Below the pieces are notes generated by a model that saw nothing but the letters and a program-made list of their open reading frames with translations, ran no database searches and was not told the DNA's origin. A stretch of DNA of 19,486 nucleotides from UBA7662 sp041688385. Lineage in GTDB: Bacteria; Bacteroidota; Bacteroidia; UBA7662. Positions within the stretch are counted from its first letter, which is position 1. Every line of letters begins with the position of its first letter. This document shows positions 6,561 through 14,900 of this stretch, piece by piece. The DNA lies in NCBI GenBank assembly GCA_041688385.1, contig JBDNIH010000067.1:1-19486 (forward strand), read 5' to 3'. The position numbers and the translations under genes were made by a program.

Positions 6561-9111
6561 AATTATCGAGCGCATCTACCACAACAAGTAGGCGCTGTTG
6601 CAACTGGCGACCATCCAACCAAAACACACTAATTTGTATGAGGTAACGACCGGTGGCACAACGCCGGCCGCTGTCATCTAATCCATCCCAGTAGAGGCAA
6701 GCTGCTGAGGCCATCAGCTGCTGATTGGCCAACTGACGGAGTGGTTTTCCAGTCACGCTAAAAATTTGGATGTTTAACAACCCACCTTCCGGTTGATTTG
6801 TCCAACAGACCCCTAAATCATCCTCCAGCCCATCGGCATTCGGGCTGAAACGCGTTTTGTCGAGCACAAAAACTTCCGATTGCGTTGCTTTTGGTCTGAT
6901 TTGCTGACTGTTCGGTAAGCCTGGCGTTGCGCCTGGCGGTACAGCAGCGGAGTGCCAAATGGGGTCTCCAGTACTATTTATCCTTTCTAAACTTACGCCA
7001 CGGGTTTGTTGCAACAATTTGAAGTGGTTGTCGGGATGATACTTCCAGCGACACAGCTCTCGCCCATCGCTGCGGTAAAGTCCCAAATCACCACCAGCTT
7101 GGGGCATAGATGGCCAGCTTTTGAGCTCTTGAAAGCTGTTTCCGTGGATAGGGTAGTCGGTTTTGACCCCGCTGATATTGCGGGTGGCTACCAAACGTTC
7201 GCCGGGAAGCACCAGTCGATTTTGACCGGAGAGCTGTACCTGGTTGACACCGCCCGCTTCTGTTGGATTAGCTAGACTGATATCTTTCAAATTCAATATT
7301 TTGCTGCTTACGTTATGCAACTCAACAAAAGTGGCATTGCTGCTTTTGGCAATAAAAAGCAGTTCATCTACTTGCCAATCACCCATTTCTGGCCAAGCGG
7401 GCCAAGCGAGCATCAATTGCGTATCCGCCATTGTAAAACCACTACAATCACGAAACCCACGCGCCGAAAGGGTATAGGTTTGATTGCCCAATCCACCTGC
7501 GGGGAATCGAACGAGCCAAGTCGTGCCGGTGTCATTTTGAGCTGGTGAAAACGACAACGTATCTTCATTGAGCCGTATGGTGGCCTGTCCGGCGTTAAAG
7601 ACGGCTTTGCTGAAAGTGAGCCAAAGACTATCCGGCGTAATCAGGTCATATTTACTCAAGACAGGCGGTAGGCTGTCGATGACGGGTGCGGCTATGCTGT
7701 TGCCTTGTCCGGGTGTGCCGCCATTGGCATCAACAGCAGCAGACCAATTTTCACGCTGTAAACAAAATTGGTTTGGATCCCGCCTTTCTAGGCTCCAGCC
7801 GCCGGCTTGTTTATCCGCACTTCCCAGCCAGCCGACTTGATAATGTACGCTGTCAATGAGGATGCCGTCGTTGGAACTGAGCCGGAGGCGGTCGCTGTCG
7901 TTGTTTAAAGCGGGCCAGCTCGTCAAAGCTACAGCAGGGCCGTAGTTCATGTACTGTGCCAGGGCGCTCAAGGGACAAAGCAGAACAAAAGCGCCCGGGA
8001 CCAAGTTGTGATCGGGCAACTGAACCGCTGTGCCGCTGTCTTGCCAGCGGTAATTTTTAAGGTTTAAGGTAAAGTTGCTGCGGTTGTAGAGCTCCACAAA
8101 CTCTGCTTCTGGCAAAAGCTGGGCTGGACTCGGATCGGCCAAAAGTTCGTTGATGATGATTTCGCCAAAAACAGGCTGGTGCCAATTGAGCCAAACACTG
8201 GTATCAGCCATGGTATTGCCGCTGGTATCTGAAAGGGCAATTAAACGAATTTCATGATCAATATCGGCCAAAAGGGGAGCAGGAAAACGTACGAGTAGCT
8301 GATTGATAGCTTCCCAGCTTATGTTTTCTGCGCCCTGCTGGTTGATTTGTCGTATAAATTGAGTGGCTTGCGTCGCGGGGTCTAGGGAGTCATCAAAAAT
8401 CAAACGTAATGTTCTGGGGGGCAAAAAGGTAGAGGAAATTAAACGGGGTGGCTGCTGGTCTTGCCAGGAATTTCCGCTGGCATTCAAATCATCAAAATAG
8501 AACTTATCGGCCCGGGTGCTGCTGTAAATACAAATCAAACCACTGTAGTTGGCAGCATAGATGGTAGAATCGGTCCAACTGCCTACATTTTGCCAGGCTT
8601 GGCCCAGCCCAGAGGTATCTAGCCGAAGTGTCCAAACCCAAGCACTGTCGCGTTTTATTTCGAAGCGGAGTTGGTTGTCGTTGTAGTTTAACATGCCGTC
8701 GGGACCGTCGATGACTTTGGTGCGTGTGCTGCCTTGTTGTTTATACAGACTGACCTCATCGGGGGTGTGCCCGAAACGTAGAAATAGACCATCGAGGGGT
8801 AGATGTAGTGAATCGCTGTTACTTATGAGGTAATAATCGAGGTAGTTGGCCGAGGACGGATTAAACTGCAACCGAACCCAGCCGCTAAAACTGGCATTGA
8901 GCTGGGCATTGCTGCTTGTGGTGAGTTGGCTGCGACTCACGCCTGCGGCTGCTCGCAAAGCCAGCTGGCCTTGTAAGAGTTTGAAATGACTGGTATCACC
9001 CGACCAGGCCGGGTTTTGGCTGAGGTTGCCATCGCTGAAATCGTCGACGAACTGTGCCGACAAACGTGGGATATTCGCCAAAATCAACAGAATGAGGAGA
9101 AGGAAACGCAT
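6550..9111 (-). CDS. Secreted multidomain protein with two lamin-tail domains and a FlgD-like C-terminus
   Basis: Large exported protein of 853 residues from the chosen start. The signal peptide is MRFLLLILLILANIPRLSAQ. Then come a concanavalin-like beta-sandwich region (about 21-215), an Ig-like domain (about 220-310), a first lamin-tail domain (about 318-470; IIINELLADPSP, EAEFVELYNRS), a second Ig-like domain (about 480-572), a second lamin-tail domain (about 578-735; WQVDELLFIA, ATFVELHNVSSK) and a C-terminal FlgD-like/T9SS-associated Ig domain (about 752-845; FSPNADGLEDD, WDGLDDSGRRCATGRYLI). Both Ig-like units end with a similar MADT stretch, indicating a duplicated Ig-LTD module. Such proteins are common and largely uncharacterised in Bacteroidota; a cell-surface or secreted role is inferred. 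An ATG 15 nt upstream (9126) would spoil the signal peptide. Monocistronic; divergent from asd; no -7 box was found on its side. Confidence 0.87.
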   Translation of the reverse strand: MRFLLLILLILANIPRLSAQFVDDFSDGNLSQNPAWSGDTSHFKLLQGQLALRAAAGVSRSQLTTSSNAQLNASFSGWVRLQFNPSSANYLDYYLISNSDSLHLPLDGLFLRFGHTPDEVSLYKQQGSTRTKVIDGPDGMLNYNDNQLRFEIKRDSAWVWTLRLDTSGLGQAWQNVGSWTDSTIYAANYSGLICIYSSTRADKFYFDDLNASGNSWQDQQPPRLISSTFLPPRTLRLIFDDSLDPATQATQFIRQINQQGAENISWEAINQLLVRFPAPLLADIDHEIRLIALSDTSGNTMADTSVWLNWHQPVFGEIIINELLADPSPAQLLPEAEFVELYNRSNFTLNLKNYRWQDSGTAVQLPDHNLVPGAFVLLCPLSALAQYMNYGPAVALTSWPALNNDSDRLRLSSNDGILIDSVHYQVGWLGSADKQAGGWSLERRDPNQFCLQRENWSAAVDANGGTPGQGNSIAAPVIDSLPPVLSKYDLITPDSLWLTFSKAVFNAGQATIRLNEDTLSFSPAQNDTGTTWLVRFPAGGLGNQTYTLSARGFRDCSGFTMADTQLMLAWPAWPEMGDWQVDELLFIAKSSNATFVELHNVSSKILNLKDISLANPTEAGGVNQVQLSGQNRLVLPGERLVATRNISGVKTDYPIHGNSFQELKSWPSMPQAGGDLGLYRSDGRELCRWKYHPDNHFKLLQQTRGVSLERINSTGDPIWHSAAVPPGATPGLPNSQQIRPKATQSEVFVLDKTRFSPNADGLEDDLGVCWTNQPEGGLLNIQIFSVTGKPLRQLANQQLMASAACLYWDGLDDSGRRCATGRYLIQISVFWLDGRQLQQRLLVVVDALDNFSP

Positions 9112-9116
9112 ACGGC

Positions 9117-9171
9117 AATCACGCATTAAAAAACCTTATTTTTGCGTCAATTTTTGTCTCAAATCACGCAT
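9117..9171. repeat. Two copies of a 10-bp direct repeat flanking the asd -7 box
   Basis: AATCACGCAT occurs at 9117-9126 and again at 9162-9171, 45 bp apart start to start, either side of the TAnnTTTG box in the divergent promoter region. The first copy overlaps the alternative ATG of the minus-strand gene; the second ends one base before the asd ATG. The copies are perfect, but function is unknown and chance cannot be excluded. Confidence 0.6.
9137..9144 (+). promoter_or_regulatory. Candidate -7 promoter element for asd
   Basis: TATTTTTG matches the Bacteroidota -7 consensus TAnnTTTG and is followed by GCGTC, much like the GCACGC context of the other candidate at 10517. It would place transcription start near 9150, with a leader of about 20 nt before the asd ATG. 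No TTG is seen at the -33 distance, so the promoter may be weak or activator-dependent. Confidence 0.5.
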
Positions 9172-9172
9172 C

Positions 9173-10168
9173 ATGAAAGTTGCAGTAGTAGGTGCCACCG
9201 GTATGGTAGGCGAAGTAATACGCCAGGTTTTGGCCGAGCGTAATTTCCCTGTAACGGTTTTTTTAGCCGTAGCTTCCGAAAATTCGGTGGGTAAACTGGT
9301 CGACTTCAAAGGTAAATCCTATCCGGCCATTACCCTCGAACAGGCTGTTGCCGAGCGCCCGGATGTTGCGCTCTTTTCAGCGGGTGGCAGCGTAAGCCTG
9401 GAGTGGGCGCCCCGTTTTGCAGCCGTAGGCACCGTAGTCATCGACAACTCTTCCGCTTGGCGTATGGATGCCCACACCCCGTTGGTGGTTCCCGAGTTGA
9501 ATGCTGATGTGATTACTTCCAAGGATAAAATCATCGCTAACCCCAATTGTTCAACCATACAAATGGTGGTGGCCCTCAAAAAGCTGCACGACGCTTATCA
9601 GGTGAAGCGCATCGTCGTTTCTACCTATCAAAGCGTGACGGGAACAGGCGTGAAGGCCGTTGCCCAGCTGATGGACGAAAGAGCAGGCATCGATGGTCCT
9701 AAGGCGTATGCTCACCCAATCGATATGAATTGTATCCCACAAATTGATCTTTTCGTCGACAACGGCTACACCAAGGAAGAGATGAAGATGGTGAACGAGA
9801 CTAAAAAAATCATGCGCGACCCTAATATCCGCCTTACAGCAACCACTGTTCGTGTGCCAGTAATGGGTGGGCACAGCGAAGCGGTTAATGTGGAATTTGC
9901 CCGCGATTTTAATTTGGAAGATGTCCGCCGTTTACTTGCCGAAAGTGAGGGTGTTGCATTGGTAGACGCCCCAGCCAACGCCAGTTACCCGATGCCTTTA
10001 AATGCGGCAGGCCGAGACGAGGTTTTGGTAGGCCGTGTTCGCCGCGATGAAAGTCAGCCCAATACCCTCAATATGTGGGTAGTTGCCGATAATCTCCGCA
10101 AAGGTGCCGCAACCAATGCTGTTCAAATCGCCGAATATATGTTGGCAAAAGGTTTGTTGTCCGCATGA
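9173..10168 (+). CDS. asd: Aspartate-semialdehyde dehydrogenase
   Basis: Cytosolic enzyme of 331 residues that reduces aspartyl-4-phosphate to L-aspartate-4-semialdehyde with NADPH, the branch step to lysine/diaminopimelate, threonine and methionine. The Rossmann motif GATGMVGEV is at 7-15, SAGGSVS at 69-75, and substrate-binding DNSSAWRMD at 91-99. The catalytic Cys126 is in NPNCST and the catalytic base is His234 in GGHSE. Length is normal for the family. The frame is open upstream to 9026, but that part shadows the minus-strand gene; the ATG at 9173 gives the canonical N-terminus MKVAVVGATGMVGEV. The stop overlaps the next start as ATGA, so it is translationally coupled to the small cytochrome-b5-like protein. 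Confidence 0.97.
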   Translation: MKVAVVGATGMVGEVIRQVLAERNFPVTVFLAVASENSVGKLVDFKGKSYPAITLEQAVAERPDVALFSAGGSVSLEWAPRFAAVGTVVIDNSSAWRMDAHTPLVVPELNADVITSKDKIIANPNCSTIQMVVALKKLHDAYQVKRIVVSTYQSVTGTGVKAVAQLMDERAGIDGPKAYAHPIDMNCIPQIDLFVDNGYTKEEMKMVNETKKIMRDPNIRLTATTVRVPVMGGHSEAVNVEFARDFNLEDVRRLLAESEGVALVDAPANASYPMPLNAAGRDEVLVGRVRRDESQPNTLNMWVVADNLRKGAATNAVQIAEYMLAKGLLSA

Positions 10169-10404
10169 ATGCAGATTTACCAGTATACAGTCGGGCTCAG
10201 CTCGCCTTGCGCAACGGTCAAGACCGTGCTGAAATCTGGATAGCTTATCAAGGCATTATTTACGATGTAAGCCAGAGTAAAATGTGGCGTAATGGCAAAC
10301 ATTATGAACATTGGGCCGGTCAAGATCTCACGGAGGAGCTTCCTGATAGTCCACATGGAGAACACGTTTTTGGTCGCTTTAAAGCGATAGGACGTCTCAC
10401 ATGA
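10165..10404 (+). CDS. Small cytochrome-b5-like (predicted heme/steroid-binding) protein
   Basis: Protein of 79 residues with a compact cytochrome b5 fold. YSRAQLALRNG begins the domain, AYQGIIYDVSQSKMWRNGKH (28-47) is the typical 'bYDVS' core, and HYEHWAGQDLTEELPDSPHG (46-65) carries the candidate axial histidines (H46, H49, H64, H67). It matches the stand-alone 'predicted heme/steroid binding protein' group (COG4892-like) rather than a classical b5 with an HPGG motif. No signal peptide or membrane segment is present, so it should be cytosolic. It begins in ATGA overlap with asd. Redox partner and role are unknown; a ferredoxin reductase/ferredoxin pair follows 136 bp downstream from its own promoter, which makes an electron-transfer role conceivable but is inference only. 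Confidence 0.85.
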   Translation: MNADLPVYSRAQLALRNGQDRAEIWIAYQGIIYDVSQSKMWRNGKHYEHWAGQDLTEELPDSPHGEHVFGRFKAIGRLT

Positions 10405-10492
10405 ACCATTTTTATAGCCAGACTCCATCTATTAACAGCCAATTTCTCGGAACTTTTTGAGGTTTCGCAGGTTTTAAAGGAGCGCAAAATAG

Positions 10493-10510
10493 TCAGATAA
10501 AACTATCTGA
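10493..10510. promoter_or_regulatory. Palindromic operator candidate ahead of the ferredoxin reductase unit
   Basis: TCAGATA-AAAC-TATCTGA is a perfect 7-bp inverted repeat with a 4-nt centre. It ends 6 bp before the -7 box at 10517 and covers the place where a -33 element should be. A dimeric transcription factor bound here would contact or block the polymerase. It is not followed by a T-run, so it is not a terminator. The regulator is unidentified. Confidence 0.5.
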
Positions 10511-10516
10511 ATCATG

Positions 10517-10524
10517 TATTTTTG
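10517..10524 (+). promoter_or_regulatory. Candidate -7 promoter element for the ferredoxin reductase-ferredoxin unit
   Basis: TATTTTTG fits TAnnTTTG exactly and ends 15 nt before the ATG at 10540, implying a very short leader of roughly 10 nt. No TTG is found at the -33 position, which is instead occupied by the palindrome at 10493-10510, so the promoter may depend on a bound regulator. Confidence 0.5.
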
Positions 10525-10539
10525 CACGCATCTCAAAAT

Positions 10540-11544
10540 ATGATCAATACTGATATTTGCATAGTTGGCGCCGGCCCCGTTGGTTTGTTCGCTGTATTCG
10601 AAGCCGGCCTCCTCAAAATGCGGTGTCATTTGATCGACGCTTTGCCACAGGTAGGGGGTCAGTTGTCCGAAATTTATCCCAAAAAACCGATCTACGATAT
10701 ACCAGGCTACCCTACTGTGCTTGCCGGTGAATTGGTAGATAGGCTCATGGAGCAGATTGCCCCATTCAACCCCACTTTTACACTGGGCGAACGGGTAGAG
10801 GGCATGGTACGCCAGGCCGATGGAAGTTTTGTGGTGACCACCAATAGGGGAACACAAATCGCAGCCAAAGTGATTGTAATCGCCGGCGGATTGGGTTGTT
10901 TTGAGCCTAGGAAACCGGAGTTGCCACGGCTGGAAGCCTACGAAAACAAAGGGGTCAGCTATATGATACTTGACCCTGAAAAATACCGGAATAAAAAGGT
11001 AATGCTCGCTGGTGGTGGTGATTCCGCCCTAGACTGGGCCATATTCCTTGCCGATATCGCTAGCGAACTGACGCTGGTACACCGCAACGAAAGTTTCCGT
11101 GGAGCAATCGATTCAGCTGAAAAGGTGGCTGAATTGGCGCAAAAAGGTAAAATCCGACTGCTATTGGGTTCCGGTTTGGACGCCTTGCATGGCGACGGAC
11201 AGTTAACAGCTGTCTCCATCAGCAACAAACAAAAAGAGGTCACCACTTACGATACCGATTATCTTATCCCACTTTTTGGTCTGAGTCCAAAACTCGGCCC
11301 AATAGAAGATTGGGGTCTCAATCTTGATAAAAGCGCGATTATGGTGAACGTAGTGGATTATTCAACGAACATCTCTGGCATTTTTGCCGTAGGCGATATC
11401 AATATCTATCCCGGTAAGTTGAAGTTGATTTTATGTGGCTTCCACGAAGCCGCATTGATGGCCCAAAGTGCGTTTAAACATGTGTATCCAGAGCAAAAAT
11501 TAAGCTTTAAATACACTACCGTAAATGGTATACACACCTTCTAA
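10540..11544 (+). CDS. Thioredoxin-reductase-like ferredoxin-NADP(+) reductase
   Basis: Flavoprotein of 334 residues of the TrxR-like FNR type (YumC-like), which moves electrons between NADPH and ferredoxin. The FAD-binding motif GAGPVG is at 10-15, followed by the family segment ALPQVGGQLSEIYPKKPIYD (34-53). The NAD(P)H-binding motif GGGDSALDW is at 158-166, with the basic HRNESFRG (181-188) suited to NADPH, and the second FAD motif GDINIYPGKLKLI at 285-297. The redox-active CxxC of thioredoxin reductases is absent, separating it from TrxB. The ATG at 10540 is preferred over TTG at 10522, which lies inside the -7 box. The stop overlaps the ferredoxin start (TAATG); the two proteins are therefore very likely redox partners. 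Confidence 0.94.
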   Translation: MINTDICIVGAGPVGLFAVFEAGLLKMRCHLIDALPQVGGQLSEIYPKKPIYDIPGYPTVLAGELVDRLMEQIAPFNPTFTLGERVEGMVRQADGSFVVTTNRGTQIAAKVIVIAGGLGCFEPRKPELPRLEAYENKGVSYMILDPEKYRNKKVMLAGGGDSALDWAIFLADIASELTLVHRNESFRGAIDSAEKVAELAQKGKIRLLLGSGLDALHGDGQLTAVSISNKQKEVTTYDTDYLIPLFGLSPKLGPIEDWGLNLDKSAIMVNVVDYSTNISGIFAVGDINIYPGKLKLILCGFHEAALMAQSAFKHVYPEQKLSFKYTTVNGIHTF

Positions 11545-11867
11545 TGGGAGATATCACCTTTTTTGTGGATGAAGAAAATGGAGAGAAAACTCCCATAACC
11601 GTCCCTACAGATATGGGGCTGAGCCTGATGGAGGTGCTCAAAGGCAGCGATTACCCTATTTTGGCTACCTGCGGCGGCATGGCATTGTGTGCCACTTGTC
11701 ACATTGAATTGCGCGAAGGAGAAGCCAACCCGCCCACCGACGCTGAATTAGACATGCTTGATACGCTCTTTAATACCACCGCCTACAGTAGGTTGAGCTG
11801 CCAGATAAAAATTGCCCACTTGAGCGATGGCGCTGCCATAAGGCTGCGCGGCGAAAATAACGCCTAG
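11544..11867 (+). CDS. [2Fe-2S] ferredoxin (adrenodoxin/ISC type)
   Basis: Small acidic electron carrier of 107 residues. Cluster ligands are Cys43, Cys49, Cys52 and Cys86 in the pattern CX5CX2CX33C (ATCGGMALCATC, then RLSC), diagnostic of vertebrate-type/adrenodoxin-like ferredoxins rather than plant-type ones. The acidic stretch DAELDMLDTLF (66-76) precedes the last cysteine, where adrenodoxins contact their reductase. The start ATG shares its A with the TAA stop of the reductase, so the pair should be made together. It could supply electrons for Fe-S cluster assembly or biosynthetic oxygenases; no isc or suf genes are in view to decide. No terminator with a T-run was found in the 79 bp after it. 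Confidence 0.95.
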   Translation: MGDITFFVDEENGEKTPITVPTDMGLSLMEVLKGSDYPILATCGGMALCATCHIELREGEANPPTDAELDMLDTLFNTTAYSRLSCQIKIAHLSDGAAIRLRGENNA

Positions 11868-11946
11868 CTGACGTAATTCCCGGGGGTAGGCATCCTTTTA
11901 ATTACAAAATTCACGCTTATTAATCAGTTTTTCGTATTCGGCCGTT

Positions 11947-14900
11947 ATGGCTGGTATCTTTAATCCTAGCATTTCTCATTTGTTTACCATACCTGCCTGG
12001 ATAAAAAAAACCGGTCGCTTTTTGGGCTGGAGCATGCTGACTGTGTTGGTCGGGCTCATACTCCTGTTTATCTTACTGCGTATACCCGTCATTCAGCGGT
12101 GGTTGGGACAGCAAGCCGCCGCTTATCTGGCCAAAGAAACGGGTGCTGCCGTACAAGTAGAAGGTTTTAGCTTCACCTACAATGGGAGCATTGCGTTAAA
12201 TGGGTTGTTTATACCCGACCAGAACGGCGATACTTTACTATATAGTGGCCAATTGCAAGCAGGTATTTATCTGCTGCCATTGTATAATGGTAAGATCAGC
12301 TTAAAGCCGCTGTATTGGGAAGATGTAGTCGCCCACATAGTTCAAAAACAGGACAGCAGCTTTAATTTCTCCTATCTATTGGATGCCTTTGCCAGCACCG
12401 AGCCGAAAGTAGCCGACACGGCAGCTTCCAAACCCCTGCAACTCACGTTATCGGATGTGAATTTAGCCAAGCTTCGGTTGCACTACCACAGCGACCTGAA
12501 CGGCGACGATTACCAGCTCCAATTGGTGCTTTTGGAACTCGACCCGGATGAAGTAGACCTAGATAAACTGCGTTTTGGGATTAATTCCCTTAAAGTAGTT
12601 GGTCTCGACGGCAGCATGCGCCTACATCCGTCACCCACGAGTACAACTACCAGCCCTACGGCCGGACCCTGGATCAGACTTAAAAACATCGACCTAAAAA
12701 ATATTCGTTACAAACTGGAACAGCCAGGAAGTCAGACGTTGCATACCAGCTTAAATAGTTTAACGCTGGACGAAGCCACCATCGACCTAGCTGGCGAAGC
12801 ACTCCAATTTGGCAGTTTGTTTTCCGATAGTCTCGATCTGGCTTTGACTTTTGAGGCAGCCACCGCGGTAAAGCCGGAAGCTTCCGAAACAGCAACATTT
12901 GAATGGCCTGCTTGGCGGTATAGTCTGACCGAACTAGGCATAACCAATTATGCCATACGCATTCAAGAAAAAGGGAGCAAGCCCACCCCCGCTGTATTTA
13001 ATCCAGCCGATATGGTGCTTCAGCTCAACGAGCTTCAGCTGAAAGAACTCAGCGGGGCGAAAGGGGAGATTGCTTGGAAGAAGTTGCTGTTAGATGCCCG
13101 TGAAAAATGTGGACTGGCTGTACGCACCTCTTTTCAACTCACCACCACCGCAACCGAGACCAGCTTGCAGGATTTGGAGCTCGAAACAGATAACAGCACG
13201 TTATCGGCTGAAGTAAAAGTGAATTACAGCACTTTTCAGTCGGTATTAGCCAAACCACTTGAACAACAAGTTTCAATTCAACTCGCCGACGGCACCCTTT
13301 TATCGCTTAAAGACGCCTTATTTTTCGCCCCTGAATTGGCAAAAGACACGACTATCAATCGTTTTATCCCTTGGCCGCTGGCCGTTTCAGGAACCATGAC
13401 CGGCAACATTAACGCCATGCAGTTGGATGAGTGGGAGTTGGCTTGGGGAGAGGCCACTACGCTTGCTTTTTCAGCCACGCTGAATGCGCCCATGGATAGT
13501 TTGAAGCGTGACATTAGCCTGCCTCACTTTGAAGCGAGCAGCACAGCCCACGATTTGAATTTGTTGGCCAAAGCGGAAGGGTATCGGTATCCGGCAGCCA
13601 CGGCCGTAAAAGGATCAGCAACTTTTAACCGAGAAACGGCCGCTATACAATTCGATTTGCAGGCCGATCAGGGTGTGGTCACTGGCGCTGCTGAAGTGAA
13701 TGGCTTACAAAAAGCACAACCAAGCTACGAAATGCAACTTAGCGCACGGGCTTTGGATGTAGGTCGACTGTTGAACGATAGCTTATTGGGTGAGGTAGGC
13801 TGGGTAAGCACCCTCAGGGGCAGTGGTTTCGACCCAAAAACCATGGAAGTTACGGCCAGTATTGATTTTAATCAGCTACAATACCAAGGCTACGATTACA
13901 AAGCGCTGGTTCTGGAGGCAAAAGCTGCTGCTGGACTATGGGAAGCCACGATAAATCACCAGGACACCGCACTTGGTCTAGCGATAAATGCCAGCGCAAC
14001 CCTCGACAGCATTTGGCCAGCGTATAAGTTGTACGCACAACTGGACAGAGCCGATTTAAAAAGACTCGGATTTAGAGATGAACCCTTTGAGCTGCGGTTT
14101 TTGTTGGATGCAAGCGGGCACGGAACGGTTGATAGCCTAGAGGCACAGCTCGAGCTACGCGACGGTTTAGTTTTGCAAGATGGTTTGGCCTATCCGCTTC
14201 AAAACTTTGATTTAACGGGAAGTATGGCGCCATCTACTACCCAGTTGGCGCTAGAAAGTGATGTAATTAGTGGTGCTTTTAAAGCGAATGCTGGTCTGGA
14301 GGCCTTATTGGCTGCGGTAACCAATGAATTAAGGGCCCAATGGAAACTGGACAGCAGCGGTATCACCGATAGTTCACGTGTGGATATGGTGGCCGAAGGC
14401 AATTTTAGCCTGCACGACACCCGCTTACTGCGCGAGGTGTTGCTGCCGGGCTTATCGGCATTGGATTCTGGTCAGTTTAGTTTCAAATTCGACCAAAACA
14501 AACATCAGCTTGCTGTTTTGGCGCAGGTCAAAAATCTTGATTATCAAGGCAGCGCTGTACGCAACCTCTTTTTTGATTTCGAAGCAGAAAAGGGACTGAA
14601 GCTCAAAGCCGGTTCTGACCGTTTACAACAAGGGCAGGTCGATATACACCAAACCAGACTCGATATGCGTGTAGTAGACTCTTTACTCTACGCCCGCTTT
14701 GTGGTGAAAGATGTACTTCAGGAGCCTGTTTTCCGGCTTGAAAGTCAAGGCGGCTGGCAGAAGAACAATCGCTATATCAGCCTGCTTCCTGACAGCACAC
14801 TTTTTAACCGCAAGCTTTGGCAAGCCCATCCCAACAATCGGATAACCTTCGGTGAAAAACTTGAATTTTCTGATTTTACCCTCAGCCACAACGCGCAAAA

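Noticed and set aside
7006..7840. Several plus-strand frames of 75-90 codons inside the lamin-tail gene
   Set aside because: They are antisense shadows of a gene with continuous domain-level similarity and show no family signatures of their own.
9026..9172. N-terminal extension of asd by 49 residues
   Set aside because: The extension lies antisense to the signal-peptide end of the minus-strand gene, is basic and low in structure, and all asd homologues begin at the MKVAVVGATG segment.
10401..10460. 19-codon frame (MNHFYSQTPS...) overlapping the stop of the b5-like gene by ATGA
   Set aside because: Too short, no recognisable motif and no hydrophobic character; overlap with a stop codon at ATGA is common by chance.
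11873..11905. GTAATT...AATTAC inverted repeat between ferredoxin and tamB
   Set aside because: Six-base arms separated by 21 nt with only a tiny inner stem; likely chance in an AT-rich gap, and no T-run follows the outer arm.
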